Shown: positions 49,801 to 58,025 of the stretch, in pieces
Numbering within the stretch: the stretch's first letter is position 1
Layout: each line of letters starts with the position of its first letter
Source: Companilactobacillus kedongensis
Lineage (GTDB): Bacteria > Bacillota > Bacilli > Lactobacillales > Lactobacillaceae
Assembly: GCF_003946625.1 (NCBI RefSeq)
Contig: NZ_RHOR01000007.1
Span: 1-64,000, forward strand
Reading direction: 5' to 3'
DNA length: 64,000 nucleotides
Made by a program: the position numbers and the translations under genes
The notes under the pieces: generated by a model
What the model was told of the DNA's origin: nothing
Seen by the model: only the letters and a program-made list of their open reading frames with translations
Database searches by the model: none

Positions 49801-50396
49801 TCCTTACTACTCCTCCGATCTATGAACTTTCGATAAATTCCACGTGCTAATTGAGAGTAAGTGAAGACGTTATAATACAGTGCAATGACTAATACATAGA
49901 AGACTAATCGTCCGATAACAGAGTGCGCCAAAAAGAATGACTGTCCACCCATGAAATGAACAATTGTTATAACTACGATCAATCTTAAGACATTGATAAA
50001 ATATATAAAAAGCATCCCAAAAACAGCATAGAATACTTTTTCCTTACGTTCATACATTGGGAAAAAGACGACTAATGAGACAAATGCACATGTTTCAATA
50101 ATTCCTGAACATTCATAATCGATCGACATAATGACCGGGTTATGACCGTTAGTAATATACACTAATCCCGTTTTCAACATGACTGTAGCCCAGCCGGTTA
50201 TCTTATTTAAAAGATCGACCCCATGAATTACTGCATGGGTAAAAAACCAGACCCAGTACGGACGGCTAATTGCCATTAAGATAAAGAAAAGTCCAGCACT
50301 ACCAACAATAAAGAAGAAAGCAGATAACTGGGCTCTTTTTAGTACTGACAACATGTACAGCCATACCACGATTCCCAGTAGGATGTATATGTTCAT
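49797..50396 (-). CDS. xrtG: Exosortase XrtG
   Basis: A 199-residue exosortase-family membrane protein with about six to seven helices. The three catalytic positions of exosortases are all present: Cys96 (DYECSGIIE), Arg138 (FINVLRLIVV) and His158 (FLAHSVIGRLVFY). XrtG is the Gram-positive member, predicted to recognise Firmicu-CTERM tails and process them at the membrane. Its stop overlaps the glycosyltransferase start by 4 bp, and the predicted cargo is 37 bp upstream. Chemistry is inferred from the archaeosortase/exosortase family, not shown for XrtG. Confidence 0.9.
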   Translation of the reverse strand: MNIYILLGIVVWLYMLSVLKRAQLSAFFFIVGSAGLFFILMAISRPYWVWFFTHAVIHGVDLLNKITGWATVMLKTGLVYITNGHNPVIMSIDYECSGIIETCAFVSLVVFFPMYERKEKVFYAVFGMLFIYFINVLRLIVVITIVHFMGGQSFFLAHSVIGRLVFYVLVIALYYNVFTYSQLARGIYRKFIDRRSSKE

Positions 50397-50432
50397 TTTA
50401 TATCAGTCCTATTATTTAATTTATTCATCAAA

Positions 50433-51620
50433 CTATTTACCAGAAGTACGTGCTCCACGTTTCAAATATCCCGCTTTCTTAAGTTTGACATATCCAAATC
50501 CAGCGATTAAGACCCCGACTCCAGAAATCAAGAGTGGACCTGTTGAACCACCAGAAGTCGTGACTTTCTCATTACCAATGTTGGGATTGTACATAGTAAT
50601 TGTTTGGCCACCCATAGTTGAAACATCTAACTTGCTAAGATCTACTCGGAACTCACCAATATTGTTTTTTCCATCATTAGTGACATAACCATTTCCGACT
50701 TTTCCATATTGATGGCCTTCATTATAGTCACCACCAGTAAAAGTAACGGCCTTAGTTTCATTATCAGCTAAGCTACCAGGGATCTCATCAGTCCAAACGT
50801 AAACCTTCTTACCACCAATATCAAAATTATAATCACCATAGCTAGGTACTTGTCCATACTTCATTTTGACATAAACATATACGTAATGACCATCACTGAC
50901 CATAGCTGTATAGCCGTTATAACCTTCAGTCAATTGGATATTCTTCCAATCTTGATACTTACCATCAATATTAATATTCAAATTATCATTAGTATTGTTA
51001 GCATTGGCATCTGTTGGAGTATCACCTTTTTCATTCTTATCGGCTTTACCATCAACAGTACCTACAGCATTTTTTTCACCAACAGAATTAACAGTTGTGG
51101 TTACCGCATCACTACCAATATTAGAATTTTTCATTGAAATCTGTTTACCTACATCTGAATCAGGTAGGTTGAACTTGCTTAAATCAATTTTGAACTCGGC
51201 AACACTTTTACCATCAACAGTAGAGACATATCCGTTACCTACTGTTCCATATTGGGTACCGTCAAAATCTGAACCACCAGTTAGTGTAATCTGTTTGGCA
51301 TCACCCTCAGCAACATCACCAGAAATATCGTTAGTCCAAGCATGATAATCTTTTCCACCAACACTAAAGACATAATCACCATGACCAGGCACCTGTCCAT
51401 TGATCATTTTCACGTAGACATTAACATACTGACCGTCACTGACCATTCCGGTATATCCATTGTAACCTTCGACCAAGTTAGTATTTTTCCAATCAGAGAA
51501 TTGTCCATCAATGGTAATAGGATCAGAATCAGCACTTACAGTTGCAGGTTTTATACCTGCTATTGAACCGCCAAGTCCAAGCATGATCGCTGCGACCACT
51601 ATCATTTTACGTAATTTCAT
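50433..51620 (-). CDS. Predicted XrtG cargo, Firmicu-CTERM surface protein with tandem duplication
   Basis: A 395-residue exported protein. The signal peptide (about 1-31) is followed by two homologous modules of about 145 residues (about 34-185 and 210-360), each starting I-x-I-D-G-x-x-x-D-W-K-N and sharing EGYNGYTxMVSDGxYVxVYVKM and QYGxVGNGYV. The end is a Ser/Thr-Gly run (TTSGGSTGP), a hydrophobic helix (LLISGVGVLIAGFGYV) and a basic tail (KLKKAGYLKRGARTSGK), the Firmicu-CTERM layout. It is the first gene of the locus; GGGGGGAA lies upstream of the ATG. Likely processed and possibly glycosylated by the downstream genes. Confidence 0.85.
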   Translation of the reverse strand: MKLRKMIVVAAIMLGLGGSIAGIKPATVSADSDPITIDGQFSDWKNTNLVEGYNGYTGMVSDGQYVNVYVKMINGQVPGHGDYVFSVGGKDYHAWTNDISGDVAEGDAKQITLTGGSDFDGTQYGTVGNGYVSTVDGKSVAEFKIDLSKFNLPDSDVGKQISMKNSNIGSDAVTTTVNSVGEKNAVGTVDGKADKNEKGDTPTDANANNTNDNLNINIDGKYQDWKNIQLTEGYNGYTAMVSDGHYVYVYVKMKYGQVPSYGDYNFDIGGKKVYVWTDEIPGSLADNETKAVTFTGGDYNEGHQYGKVGNGYVTNDGKNNIGEFRVDLSKLDVSTMGGQTITMYNPNIGNEKVTTSGGSTGPLLISGVGVLIAGFGYVKLKKAGYLKRGARTSGK

Positions 51621-51839
51621 AACGTTGAATTCCCCCCTTTAACTTTAGGATTCCTCAAACAACTATTTTGACATTTTATTGTTTACAAAAATATTTATAC
51701 TCCATTTTATTTTAACTTAATTTATAGTCATGATAAAGATACTTTGCTCATAATTCAAATATAAATAACTTGTTCTATAGCAATTTTATTATCACAAAAG
51801 GATTAGCGAGTGTGATAAAACATGGTCAGCTTTCGAGCA

Positions 51840-51895
51840 TTAAGGCAAATAGCTCCAGTAATCCGACTTTGGATTACTGGAGCTATTTGCCTTAA
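51840..51895. repeat. Perfect 25-bp inverted repeat
   Basis: TTAAGGCAAATAG...CTATTTGCCTTAA: 51840-51864 pairs without a mismatch with 51871-51895 around the 6-base loop GACTTT. Neither flank has a T- or A-tract typical of a terminator. Bases 51621-51839 hold the promoter region of the XrtG operon and no gene I can support. Confidence 0.85.
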
Positions 51896-51935
51896 GCGGA
51901 AAAAACTATATTTTGTTGCACGTTTATGCTGCATG
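51891..51935 (+). repeat. Direct repeat right of the XrtG locus
   Basis: Right copy of the repeat at 46347-46387; it starts in the last bases of the 25-bp palindrome and ends 13 bases from the stop of the minus-strand glycosyltransferase gene. Confidence 0.5.
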
Positions 51936-51947
51936 TTAAGGTGAATT

Positions 51948-52697
51948 CTATTCCATTTCTTCACGGTCATTGAATCCATGAATAGTTCTATAAACTCGTA
52001 AATTAGCAAGTCCTACATCCCGAACATTTTCAATCGTCACTTTACGACTGGCACTATCTTTTCTAGAAACATAATGATATAAAGGCTTGTTATCCAGATA
52101 AAATTTCTGTGCTAAAGTTGCATATTCCACATTGAAAACTTCGTCCTCCATCAAATCCAGATCTGTTTGAAAAGACAGATTATTTTTTTTTATGATAGAT
52201 GTACGATAAACTTTGTTCCACGTGTAACCCATGACTGTTCCATTGATTTTAATGATCTGCTTGATTGCTTCATCTCGATCAACAAAACTGTTTTGACGGT
52301 CAATTCTTTTATTCTTTTTACCGTTATCGTTGAAGAAGCCACATGTTGCCATGTCTAAATCATATTCTTTAAACAAGCTTAGAAAAAAATCAACGTATTC
52401 TGGTTCAACAAAATCATCACCATCAACAAAAGTAACCAGATCAGTCTTTACTACCTGCAATCCAGAATTTCTAGCCGCTGAAACTCCAGCATTTTGCGCA
52501 TGGCAAACAACTCTGATCCAGTTATACTCTTCTTCGTATTTTCTGATAACATCTAAAGTATTATCAGTCGAACAATCATCAACAATGATCACTTCAAAAT
52601 TTTTATTAGTTTGGGCGATCAATGATTCGATCGTTTTGTTAATGTAGCCAGCGACATTATACGCTGATACAATAATTGAAAGTTTATTTTCTGTCAT
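51948..52697 (-). CDS. Family-2 glycosyltransferase, possibly shortened at the C-terminus
   Basis: A 249-residue soluble GT-A glycosyltransferase (EpsJ/WcaA-like): LSIIVSAYNVAGYINKTIESL, IIVDDCSTDNT, AARNSGLQ, VTFVDGDDFVEPEY (the D-x-D-type metal site), GYTWNKVYRTSII. Sugar and acceptor are unknown. The protein ends ...TIHGFNDREEME shortly after the catalytic domain; many relatives are longer by some tens of residues, and the stop lies 12 bases from the direct repeat, so truncation is possible. The ATG at 52697 has AAGGTGA upstream. Confidence 0.8.
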   Translation of the reverse strand: MTENKLSIIVSAYNVAGYINKTIESLIAQTNKNFEVIIVDDCSTDNTLDVIRKYEEEYNWIRVVCHAQNAGVSAARNSGLQVVKTDLVTFVDGDDFVEPEYVDFFLSLFKEYDLDMATCGFFNDNGKKNKRIDRQNSFVDRDEAIKQIIKINGTVMGYTWNKVYRTSIIKKNNLSFQTDLDLMEDEVFNVEYATLAQKFYLDNKPLYHYVSRKDSASRKVTIENVRDVGLANLRVYRTIHGFNDREEME

Positions 52698-52770
52698 TAA
52701 TAAAATCACCTTAATAACATTTTACTTCAAAAAACCTAATACACGCAACGAATTATCGGGGAGGAAAATT

Positions 52771-53520
52771 ATGAAACGTATCTTAAATCTTGAAGGTGCA
52801 ATAAACCTACGTGAACTGGGGGGATATAAAACCGCCAGTGGCCAACAAATTAAATATAATAAACTCCTTCGTTCAGGAGATATAAGTAATCTAACGCCTC
52901 AAGCTTTAAATTACCTTAAAAAATATGGATTAAAATATGTCGTTGATTTTCGTTCCGAACGAGAACAGAATGCTTGGACCGATCAAAATACTAATTTTTA
53001 TAAAATTTATTCAGACCCAGTCTATCCATTAAAAGGCAACGGCGAAAAATTAATGAACGCTTTTGACAGTCAACAGTCATATCTAGGGATGATCTATCAA
53101 TCAGTCCTTTTGGATAAATACGGACAGAGAGCTTACAAATTATTCTTTGATCTCTTATTAGAAAATGATCAACCAGATGAGTCGTTATTATTTCACTGTG
53201 CTGCCGGCAAGGATCGAACTGGCATGGGTGCTATCCTGATTCTCAAAGCTCTAGGGGTTGACGATGAGACAATTACCAAAGACTACCTTTTGACAAATCT
53301 TATGTACTCCGATACAGCTACGATCGCCCGCACTTTAAATGATAAAAACGGTAGTGAAGACATCAATAAAATGAATATGACTAAAGCTGATTTAGCCAGT
53401 GTCACTTCTGTCTTCGCTGCAATAGACCACTACTATGGAAGTTTTGAGGAATATTTGCACTCAGCTTTTGGAATTAATTCAAAAAAGCTCAAAAAATTAA
53501 AAAGAATTTACTTAGAGTAG
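52771..53520 (+). CDS. Tyrosine-protein phosphatase (Y_phosphatase3/PtpB-like)
   Basis: A 249-residue phosphatase with the P-loop HCAAGKDRTG (Cys about 143; C-x5-R-T). The N-terminal NLRELGGYKTASGQQIKYNKLLRSGDISNLT segment is typical of the family found in Listeria LipA and M. tuberculosis PtpB. It acts on phosphotyrosine or phosphoinositides; a native substrate in lactobacilli is not known. GGGGAGG precedes the ATG. It lies 53 bp upstream of the MacB-like gene. Confidence 0.88.
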   Translation: MKRILNLEGAINLRELGGYKTASGQQIKYNKLLRSGDISNLTPQALNYLKKYGLKYVVDFRSEREQNAWTDQNTNFYKIYSDPVYPLKGNGEKLMNAFDSQQSYLGMIYQSVLLDKYGQRAYKLFFDLLLENDQPDESLLFHCAAGKDRTGMGAILILKALGVDDETITKDYLLTNLMYSDTATIARTLNDKNGSEDINKMNMTKADLASVTSVFAAIDHYYGSFEEYLHSAFGINSKKLKKLKRIYLE

Positions 53521-53573
53521 GATAACTATTATAATCAACTTACCAAATATATAGTTATGAATCGGGGTAGCCA

Positions 53574-55520
53574 ATGAGCTTGTTAGAACTAAAAGACGTC
53601 AAAAAATCTTTTATGCTAGGCAAAAAGAAGTTTCCTGTTCTAAAAGGGATCAATCTGGAACTTGATCGCGGAGAATTTGTTTCAATTCTAGGTGAATCCG
53701 GTGGCGGTAAAACAACCTTACTAAACACTATCGGTGGATTAGATTCTCAATTTGAAGGCGATATTCTTGTTGACGGAAAGTCGCTCAAAAAAGGATCAGA
53801 TAAAGCTTTGGACAATTACCGCAGTCACACTGTTGGTTTTGTTTTCCAGAGTTTCCATCTGATCAGCCACTTAACAATTTTAGAAAACGTTCTAGTTCCT
53901 CTAGAAATGTCATCGCTAAGTAAATCAGAACGTGTACAACGTGCTACTGACTTATTAAAAAAGGTGGGACTAGAAGAACATGTCACTAAACATCCCAATC
54001 AATTATCCGGTGGACAAAAACAACGTGTTGCTATTGCCCGTGCTTTAGCAAATGACCCAGAGATCATTATCGCTGACGAACCCACTGGAGCCTTAGATTC
54101 ACAAAATACAAAAGAAGTATTAAAAATCTTAGACGATATTGCCAAAGAAGGTAAATTAGTAATTGCCGTTACCCACTCACAAACAGTCGCTGATTATGGT
54201 ACAAGAATCGTCCATTTGGCAGATGGTGTGATCGATTCTGATAAAGTGATTCGTGACAGCTATGAGATAGAAGATGTCAGTGATGCTAACAAAAAAATCA
54301 CTCATCTAAGCTTCATGGATACCTTTAGATTAGCTTGGGAACACATGATCTACACAAAGGGCCGAAATATTCTGATCATAATTGGTGCTGCAATAGGTAT
54401 CTTCTCAATTATCTTGATGCTGGGACTAGGATCTGGTGTCACTGGTTATATCAATGGCGAAATGACTAAACAGATCAATCCTAACGCTATCCAAGTTACA
54501 AAGAACTTACCGCAAAATGGGACCAATACAGATACTGATTCTATAAATATTACTAAATCAGATATAAAAGACTTTAAAGACATCAAGAATGTTGAAAAAG
54601 TTGAAAAAGCCTATTTCCTACAATCTCCAAAGTTAAATTACAATAAAAAAAATACCAACGTTCAATATTTCCAAACTTGGAATGCAACTGAAAAGACTGG
54701 CGACATCACCAAGGGATCAAAGCCAGGTAACGGTGAGATCATCCTGCTTAAGTCGGATGCTCAAAAACTAAATAAGAAACATTACAAGAATTTAGTTGGT
54801 AAAACCGTCAAGATGTACATCTCAACTTTAGATGATGATAAGAAACCTACTCAAGTTGCTATTGACTTGAAAGTTTCAGGTATCATCAAATCCGGATCCT
54901 CTGCCATCACTTATGACACTCTAAAATCCGCATCTAAAAAATCTAACGTAACCATCAAACCTAACTTTGCTACCTTGACAGTTAATGAGACTCAAAATGT
55001 CAAAGCCGTTCAAGATAAGATCAAATCTTATAAAATGACTGTCAAAAACAAGAAACAGAATAAGTACATGATCACAGGTGTCGGTGCGATCATTGACCAA
55101 CTTAATACTTATCTAAACCTTGCTTTCTACGTTCTAGCAGGTGTTGCTGGTATTTCCTTGATCGTATCAGCTATCATGATTATCGTTGTTCTATACATCA
55201 GTGTTTCTGAACGTACTCAGGAAATCGGTATCTTACGTGCCATCGGTGCTAGAAAGAAAGATATTAGAAATATGTTTGTTTCTGAATCATTCTTAATTGG
55301 ATTAGTATCTGGGGTATTTGCCGTTCTAATTGCTTATGGAGTTCAACTATTGATCAATAATGCGACCCAAAATGCTTTTAAAGCAACAATAGTCTCGATA
55401 TCACCGGGTAATGCCATATTCGGTATCGCCATAAGTATCATTATTAGTTTGCTTGCTGCTCTAGCTCCATCAAGACGTGCTGCTAAACTAGATCCACGCG
55501 ATTCACTAACAGATGAATAA
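53574..55520 (+). CDS. MacB-like ABC transporter, fused ATPase and permease
   Basis: A 648-residue fusion. Residues 1-230 form an ABC ATPase of the LolD/MacB type (Walker A LGESGGGKTT, signature LSGGQKQRVAIARAL, Walker B IIIADEPTGALDSQ). Then a first helix (about 262-285), an extracytoplasmic MacB_PCD domain (about 290-505), and an FtsX domain with three helices (about 510-640; SERTQEIGILRAIGARKKDIRNMFVSES). Such mechanotransducing transporters extrude peptides or toxins or act in envelope stress. There is no two-component system nearby. A strong terminator follows. Confidence 0.9.
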   Translation: MSLLELKDVKKSFMLGKKKFPVLKGINLELDRGEFVSILGESGGGKTTLLNTIGGLDSQFEGDILVDGKSLKKGSDKALDNYRSHTVGFVFQSFHLISHLTILENVLVPLEMSSLSKSERVQRATDLLKKVGLEEHVTKHPNQLSGGQKQRVAIARALANDPEIIIADEPTGALDSQNTKEVLKILDDIAKEGKLVIAVTHSQTVADYGTRIVHLADGVIDSDKVIRDSYEIEDVSDANKKITHLSFMDTFRLAWEHMIYTKGRNILIIIGAAIGIFSIILMLGLGSGVTGYINGEMTKQINPNAIQVTKNLPQNGTNTDTDSINITKSDIKDFKDIKNVEKVEKAYFLQSPKLNYNKKNTNVQYFQTWNATEKTGDITKGSKPGNGEIILLKSDAQKLNKKHYKNLVGKTVKMYISTLDDDKKPTQVAIDLKVSGIIKSGSSAITYDTLKSASKKSNVTIKPNFATLTVNETQNVKAVQDKIKSYKMTVKNKKQNKYMITGVGAIIDQLNTYLNLAFYVLAGVAGISLIVSAIMIIVVLYISVSERTQEIGILRAIGARKKDIRNMFVSESFLIGLVSGVFAVLIAYGVQLLINNATQNAFKATIVSISPGNAIFGIAISIIISLLAALAPSRRAAKLDPRDSLTDE

Positions 55521-55534
55521 ATTAATAATCCTTA

Positions 55535-55563
55535 AAATCTCAGCTTAGGCTGAGATTTTTTTG
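55535..55563 (+). terminator. Terminator after the MacB-like gene
   Basis: AAATCTCAGCTTAGGCTGAGATTTTTTT: an 11-bp near-perfect stem and T7. Confidence 0.9.
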
Positions 55564-55696
55564 TATAATAGAGATTCGATAAGATCGAGGAATCAATCAA
55601 CAAGTATGATGTTTTTGTGAACTTTACGGTAGACATCTTTATGAACGTCCGTTTGTTTTGTATACTTATCTTTGTCAAAGTAATGGAGGAATAATT

Positions 55697-57034
55697 ATGT
55701 TTTGTCCTAATTGTGGCCACAAAGTTGACCCTTCACAGAAGTTTTGTGACAACTGCGGTGCGGCCTTAAAGAAAAGAAATACCAGTGCTGACCTAAATAC
55801 TGATGAACTTCATCAATCTGAAGAAGACGATACTATTCGTTCTCTTTCAGATATTGAGGCTGAACTTAAAGCAGCAGAAAAGAAGCCAGAACCTGCACCA
55901 GCGTCTAAAGAAACACACTACACACAGGCTCCAGCTCAACAAAAAGCTTACGACAGTGTAAGAGAGGCACCCGTCAAGCCTGCTGCACCTAAACACACTG
56001 AGCCTGCGACTCACTATGATCCCGTAAAAACTTATGAACGTACAAAGTCCGATCCAGCTGATGCATTAGACGATCGAACAATGGCTTACAATAAAAACGA
56101 TTTTCGACAGGCTGAAAAGGTTTATCACGATCCTTATACCAATAAACCTTATAAACCTGCAGAAGATCCCTTCAAGCCAACTAAAAGTGAATTAAAGAAA
56201 CAACAAAAAGAAAAGTTAAAAGAAAAAGTTGAAAAACAAGGAGACGGTCTATTCTCCAATATGTTAAGTTTTGCTCGTAATAACAGTTACTTAAGTATTT
56301 TCGCTGTTATCATCACAGCAATTCTCTTAGTCTTTAAACGTAATTATGGATGGATTGCTTTAGCAGTCTTTATTCTATTGTGGTTTCTCACATCACAATT
56401 TAGACATGGCAAAGAAGTAGGTCTAAATAAGAGATTCTCACATTCAAATGAAGATGCTGATAAACCAGCCAATGATAATGTACACACCTCTGGTAATAGT
56501 TATGATCAACCTAGAGAATATCAACATACTGAAAGACCTGCTAAAACTAAAAAAGAACATAAAGTTCGTGATGCCAGTCGTGGTAAGAATTCACGTCAGA
56601 TCATGATCATTATTTCTTCAATCATCGGATTTATTTCATCCGTTAGCGGTCCATTTATCAATGGCGTTTCCCTGTCCAGTACTATTGCCTCCGCAGCTAA
56701 CTACACAGCTAACTTAGGTGCGCAAACTACTCTGATCATGAATGCATCTTCAGCTATCCGTTTGATATGCTTCATTTCACCAGTTATAGCCTTGATTGCA
56801 GCATGCTTCAGATCACATGGAAGTATCAGAATAGTTAGGATCTTCACCTTATTACCAACTATTATTTATGCATTGGTATATGGAATATTCTCATCTGGTG
56901 CAGTAAATTCAGCTGCCATTACTGGTCAAACTGCTATTGGCGGTACAGCCTTTGGATATAGCTTCTATATTCTATTGATAACTTCAATTGTTTCATTGTT
57001 ATTGGCTTATACATTAAGACCACATACTAGATAG
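55697..57034 (+). CDS. Zinc-ribbon membrane protein
   Basis: A 445-residue protein. The N-terminal zinc ribbon CPNCGHKVDPSQKFCDNCG is followed by a long disordered Pro/Ala/Lys/Glu-rich region (about 30-185), a helix pair (about 210-245, YLSIFAVIITAILLVF... WIALAVFILLWFLTS), a second charged linker, and four to five C-terminal helices (about 310-440). Proteins of this layout are common in lactobacilli and have no known function. The ATG at 55697 has GGAGG 8 bases upstream; the frame extending further 5' is not supported. Repeat CR11 begins 17 bases after the stop. Confidence 0.78.
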   Translation: MFCPNCGHKVDPSQKFCDNCGAALKKRNTSADLNTDELHQSEEDDTIRSLSDIEAELKAAEKKPEPAPASKETHYTQAPAQQKAYDSVREAPVKPAAPKHTEPATHYDPVKTYERTKSDPADALDDRTMAYNKNDFRQAEKVYHDPYTNKPYKPAEDPFKPTKSELKKQQKEKLKEKVEKQGDGLFSNMLSFARNNSYLSIFAVIITAILLVFKRNYGWIALAVFILLWFLTSQFRHGKEVGLNKRFSHSNEDADKPANDNVHTSGNSYDQPREYQHTERPAKTKKEHKVRDASRGKNSRQIMIIISSIIGFISSVSGPFINGVSLSSTIASAANYTANLGAQTTLIMNASSAIRLICFISPVIALIAACFRSHGSIRIVRIFTLLPTIIYALVYGIFSSGAVNSAAITGQTAIGGTAFGYSFYILLITSIVSLLLAYTLRPHTR

Positions 57035-57051
57035 TAGCTTTGTTTGCCTTA

Positions 57052-57226
57052 CCGCCTCCGATTTTTAGTAATTCCGCCTGTTGCCGGACCATCTTCAGCC
57101 AAGGTCTGAAGATTCGATTCCGAGCTTTGCTTCCCGCAAATCTCAAAATCGTCCATGCCGTAAGAACGGAAATTCACCGTTCTAACGCCATTATGGCGAC
57201 TGGCTCCATTACTAAAAATCTCCGGC
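57052..57226 (+). repeat. Cloverleaf repeat CR11
   Basis: Plus copy after the zinc-ribbon gene. P1: CCGATTTTTAGTAATTCCGCC on the left and GGCTCCATTACTAAAAATC on the right. P2 is perfect: ATCTTCAG-CCAAGGT-CTGAAGAT. P4: ATGCCGTAAGAACGG/CCGTTCTAACGCCAT. Confidence 0.88.
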
Positions 57227-57259
57227 TAATATACACTAAATATTTAAATAGAAAAATAT

Positions 57260-57319
57260 AGATCCCTGAATATATTGGATTTTATTGTAAAATCCTGTAT
57301 ATCTAGGGATCTTTTTTTA
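57260..57319. terminator. Terminator between CR11 and CR12
   Basis: AGATCCCT...AGGGATCTTTTTTT with inner TATA/TATA and GGATTTT/AAAATCC; strong T7 tract. Confidence 0.8.
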
Positions 57320-57369
57320 TATCAATATGATTTAAATCATGTGACAATTCCAATCCAATAACTATCTAA

Positions 57370-57544
57370 GCCGGAGAGTGCGAGGGTGTTGGTCAGTAGT
57401 GAAAATTTCGTTAGGATAGCGCAGCTATACTTACGAAATGGACGTATTTTGAGATTTGCAGCACTATGCAAAGCTCAAAATCGAGACGTGAGGTCAAGAC
57501 TCACGCCGGTCCCACAACAGACCGACATCCTCGCACTCTTCGGC
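57370..57544 (-). repeat. Cloverleaf repeat CR12
   Basis: Minus copy, tail-to-tail with CR11. P1: GAGAGTGCGAGGGTGTTGGTC on the left and GACCGACATCCTCGCACTCTT on the right. P2 on the minus strand: GGCGTGAG-TCTTGAC-CTCACGTC, with a changed loop. No minus gene ends next to it; the next feature is a predicted plus-strand RNA. Confidence 0.85.
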
Positions 57545-57579
57545 GATACCAACCTAAATAAAATTTTCAGGCGTTTTTT

Positions 57580-57607
57580 TTGTATATTTGGCAGAATAGT
57601 CTATAAT
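57580..57607 (+). promoter_or_regulatory. Predicted promoter of a small RNA
   Basis: TTGTAT (57580-57585), 16-base spacer, perfect TATAAT (57602-57607); transcription would start near 57614. Confidence 0.55.
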
Positions 57608-57613
57608 TCAAAG

Positions 57614-57795
57614 TAAGAAAACCGGATATGTTTAAACATATTTAGTTTTCGATAACCTCATTACTTTACTAGACCTAAAGAATGAGGACCCAGTTGCCAA
57701 TACCCCACCAGTTTAAGAAGACTGCCGTTGCGGCAGCTGCCTAGTTTCGTTTCATGAATGGGATAGATATAAGGGGCCTAGCCCCTTATTTTTAA
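57614..57795 (+). ncRNA. Candidate orphan small RNA, about 180 nt
   Basis: A promoter, no long frame and a clear terminator (AAGGGG-CCTA-CCCCTT then ATTTTT, 57771-57793) outline a short transcript. Foldable parts: AAAAC...GTTTT enclosing ATATGTTTAAACATAT; CCTCATT...AATGAGG with inner CTTT/AAAG; CAGTTGCC (57692-57699) with GGCAGCTG (57732-57739), which competes with CTGCCG-TTG-CGGCAG. It does not fit tRNA, SRP RNA, tmRNA or 6S as far as I can judge. A 20-codon frame (57684-57746, MRTQLPIPHQFKKTAVAAAA) lies inside without a clear ribosome site. Bases 57800-57985 show nothing I can name. Confidence 0.5.
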
Positions 57796-57985
57796 ATCAA
57801 TATACGGGGATGAAAAGTCGATACTAGAGATTAAATATTTTATTCGGAGTAGCTGGTTTCATGAACTGGCTCAACCATTTGAATAAACCCTCCTGATAAT
57901 TACAACTACTAATACGTTTCTGAGAGGATATTTACAACCTCTCTGAAAAATTAATACACCAACTTTAAAATAAGAAATGCTTCCT

Positions 57986-58023
57986 AAAAAAAGACTTCTG
58001 AGAGTGATCTCAGGAGTCTTTTC
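57986..58023 (-). terminator. Terminator after the esterase gene
   Basis: AAGACT-CTGAGA...TCTCAG-AGTCTT with an A7 tract at left (U on the minus strand), just after the stop at 58026. Confidence 0.85.
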
Positions 58024-58025
58024 GT

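Noticed and set aside
57040-57616. Plus ORFs of 73 and 76 codons
   Set aside because: Both lie inside repeats CR11 and CR12; similar peptides would appear in any copy and are broken in most.
57614-57795. 6S RNA
   Set aside because: The two ends do not pair into one long rod with a central bubble, so I could not support the assignment.
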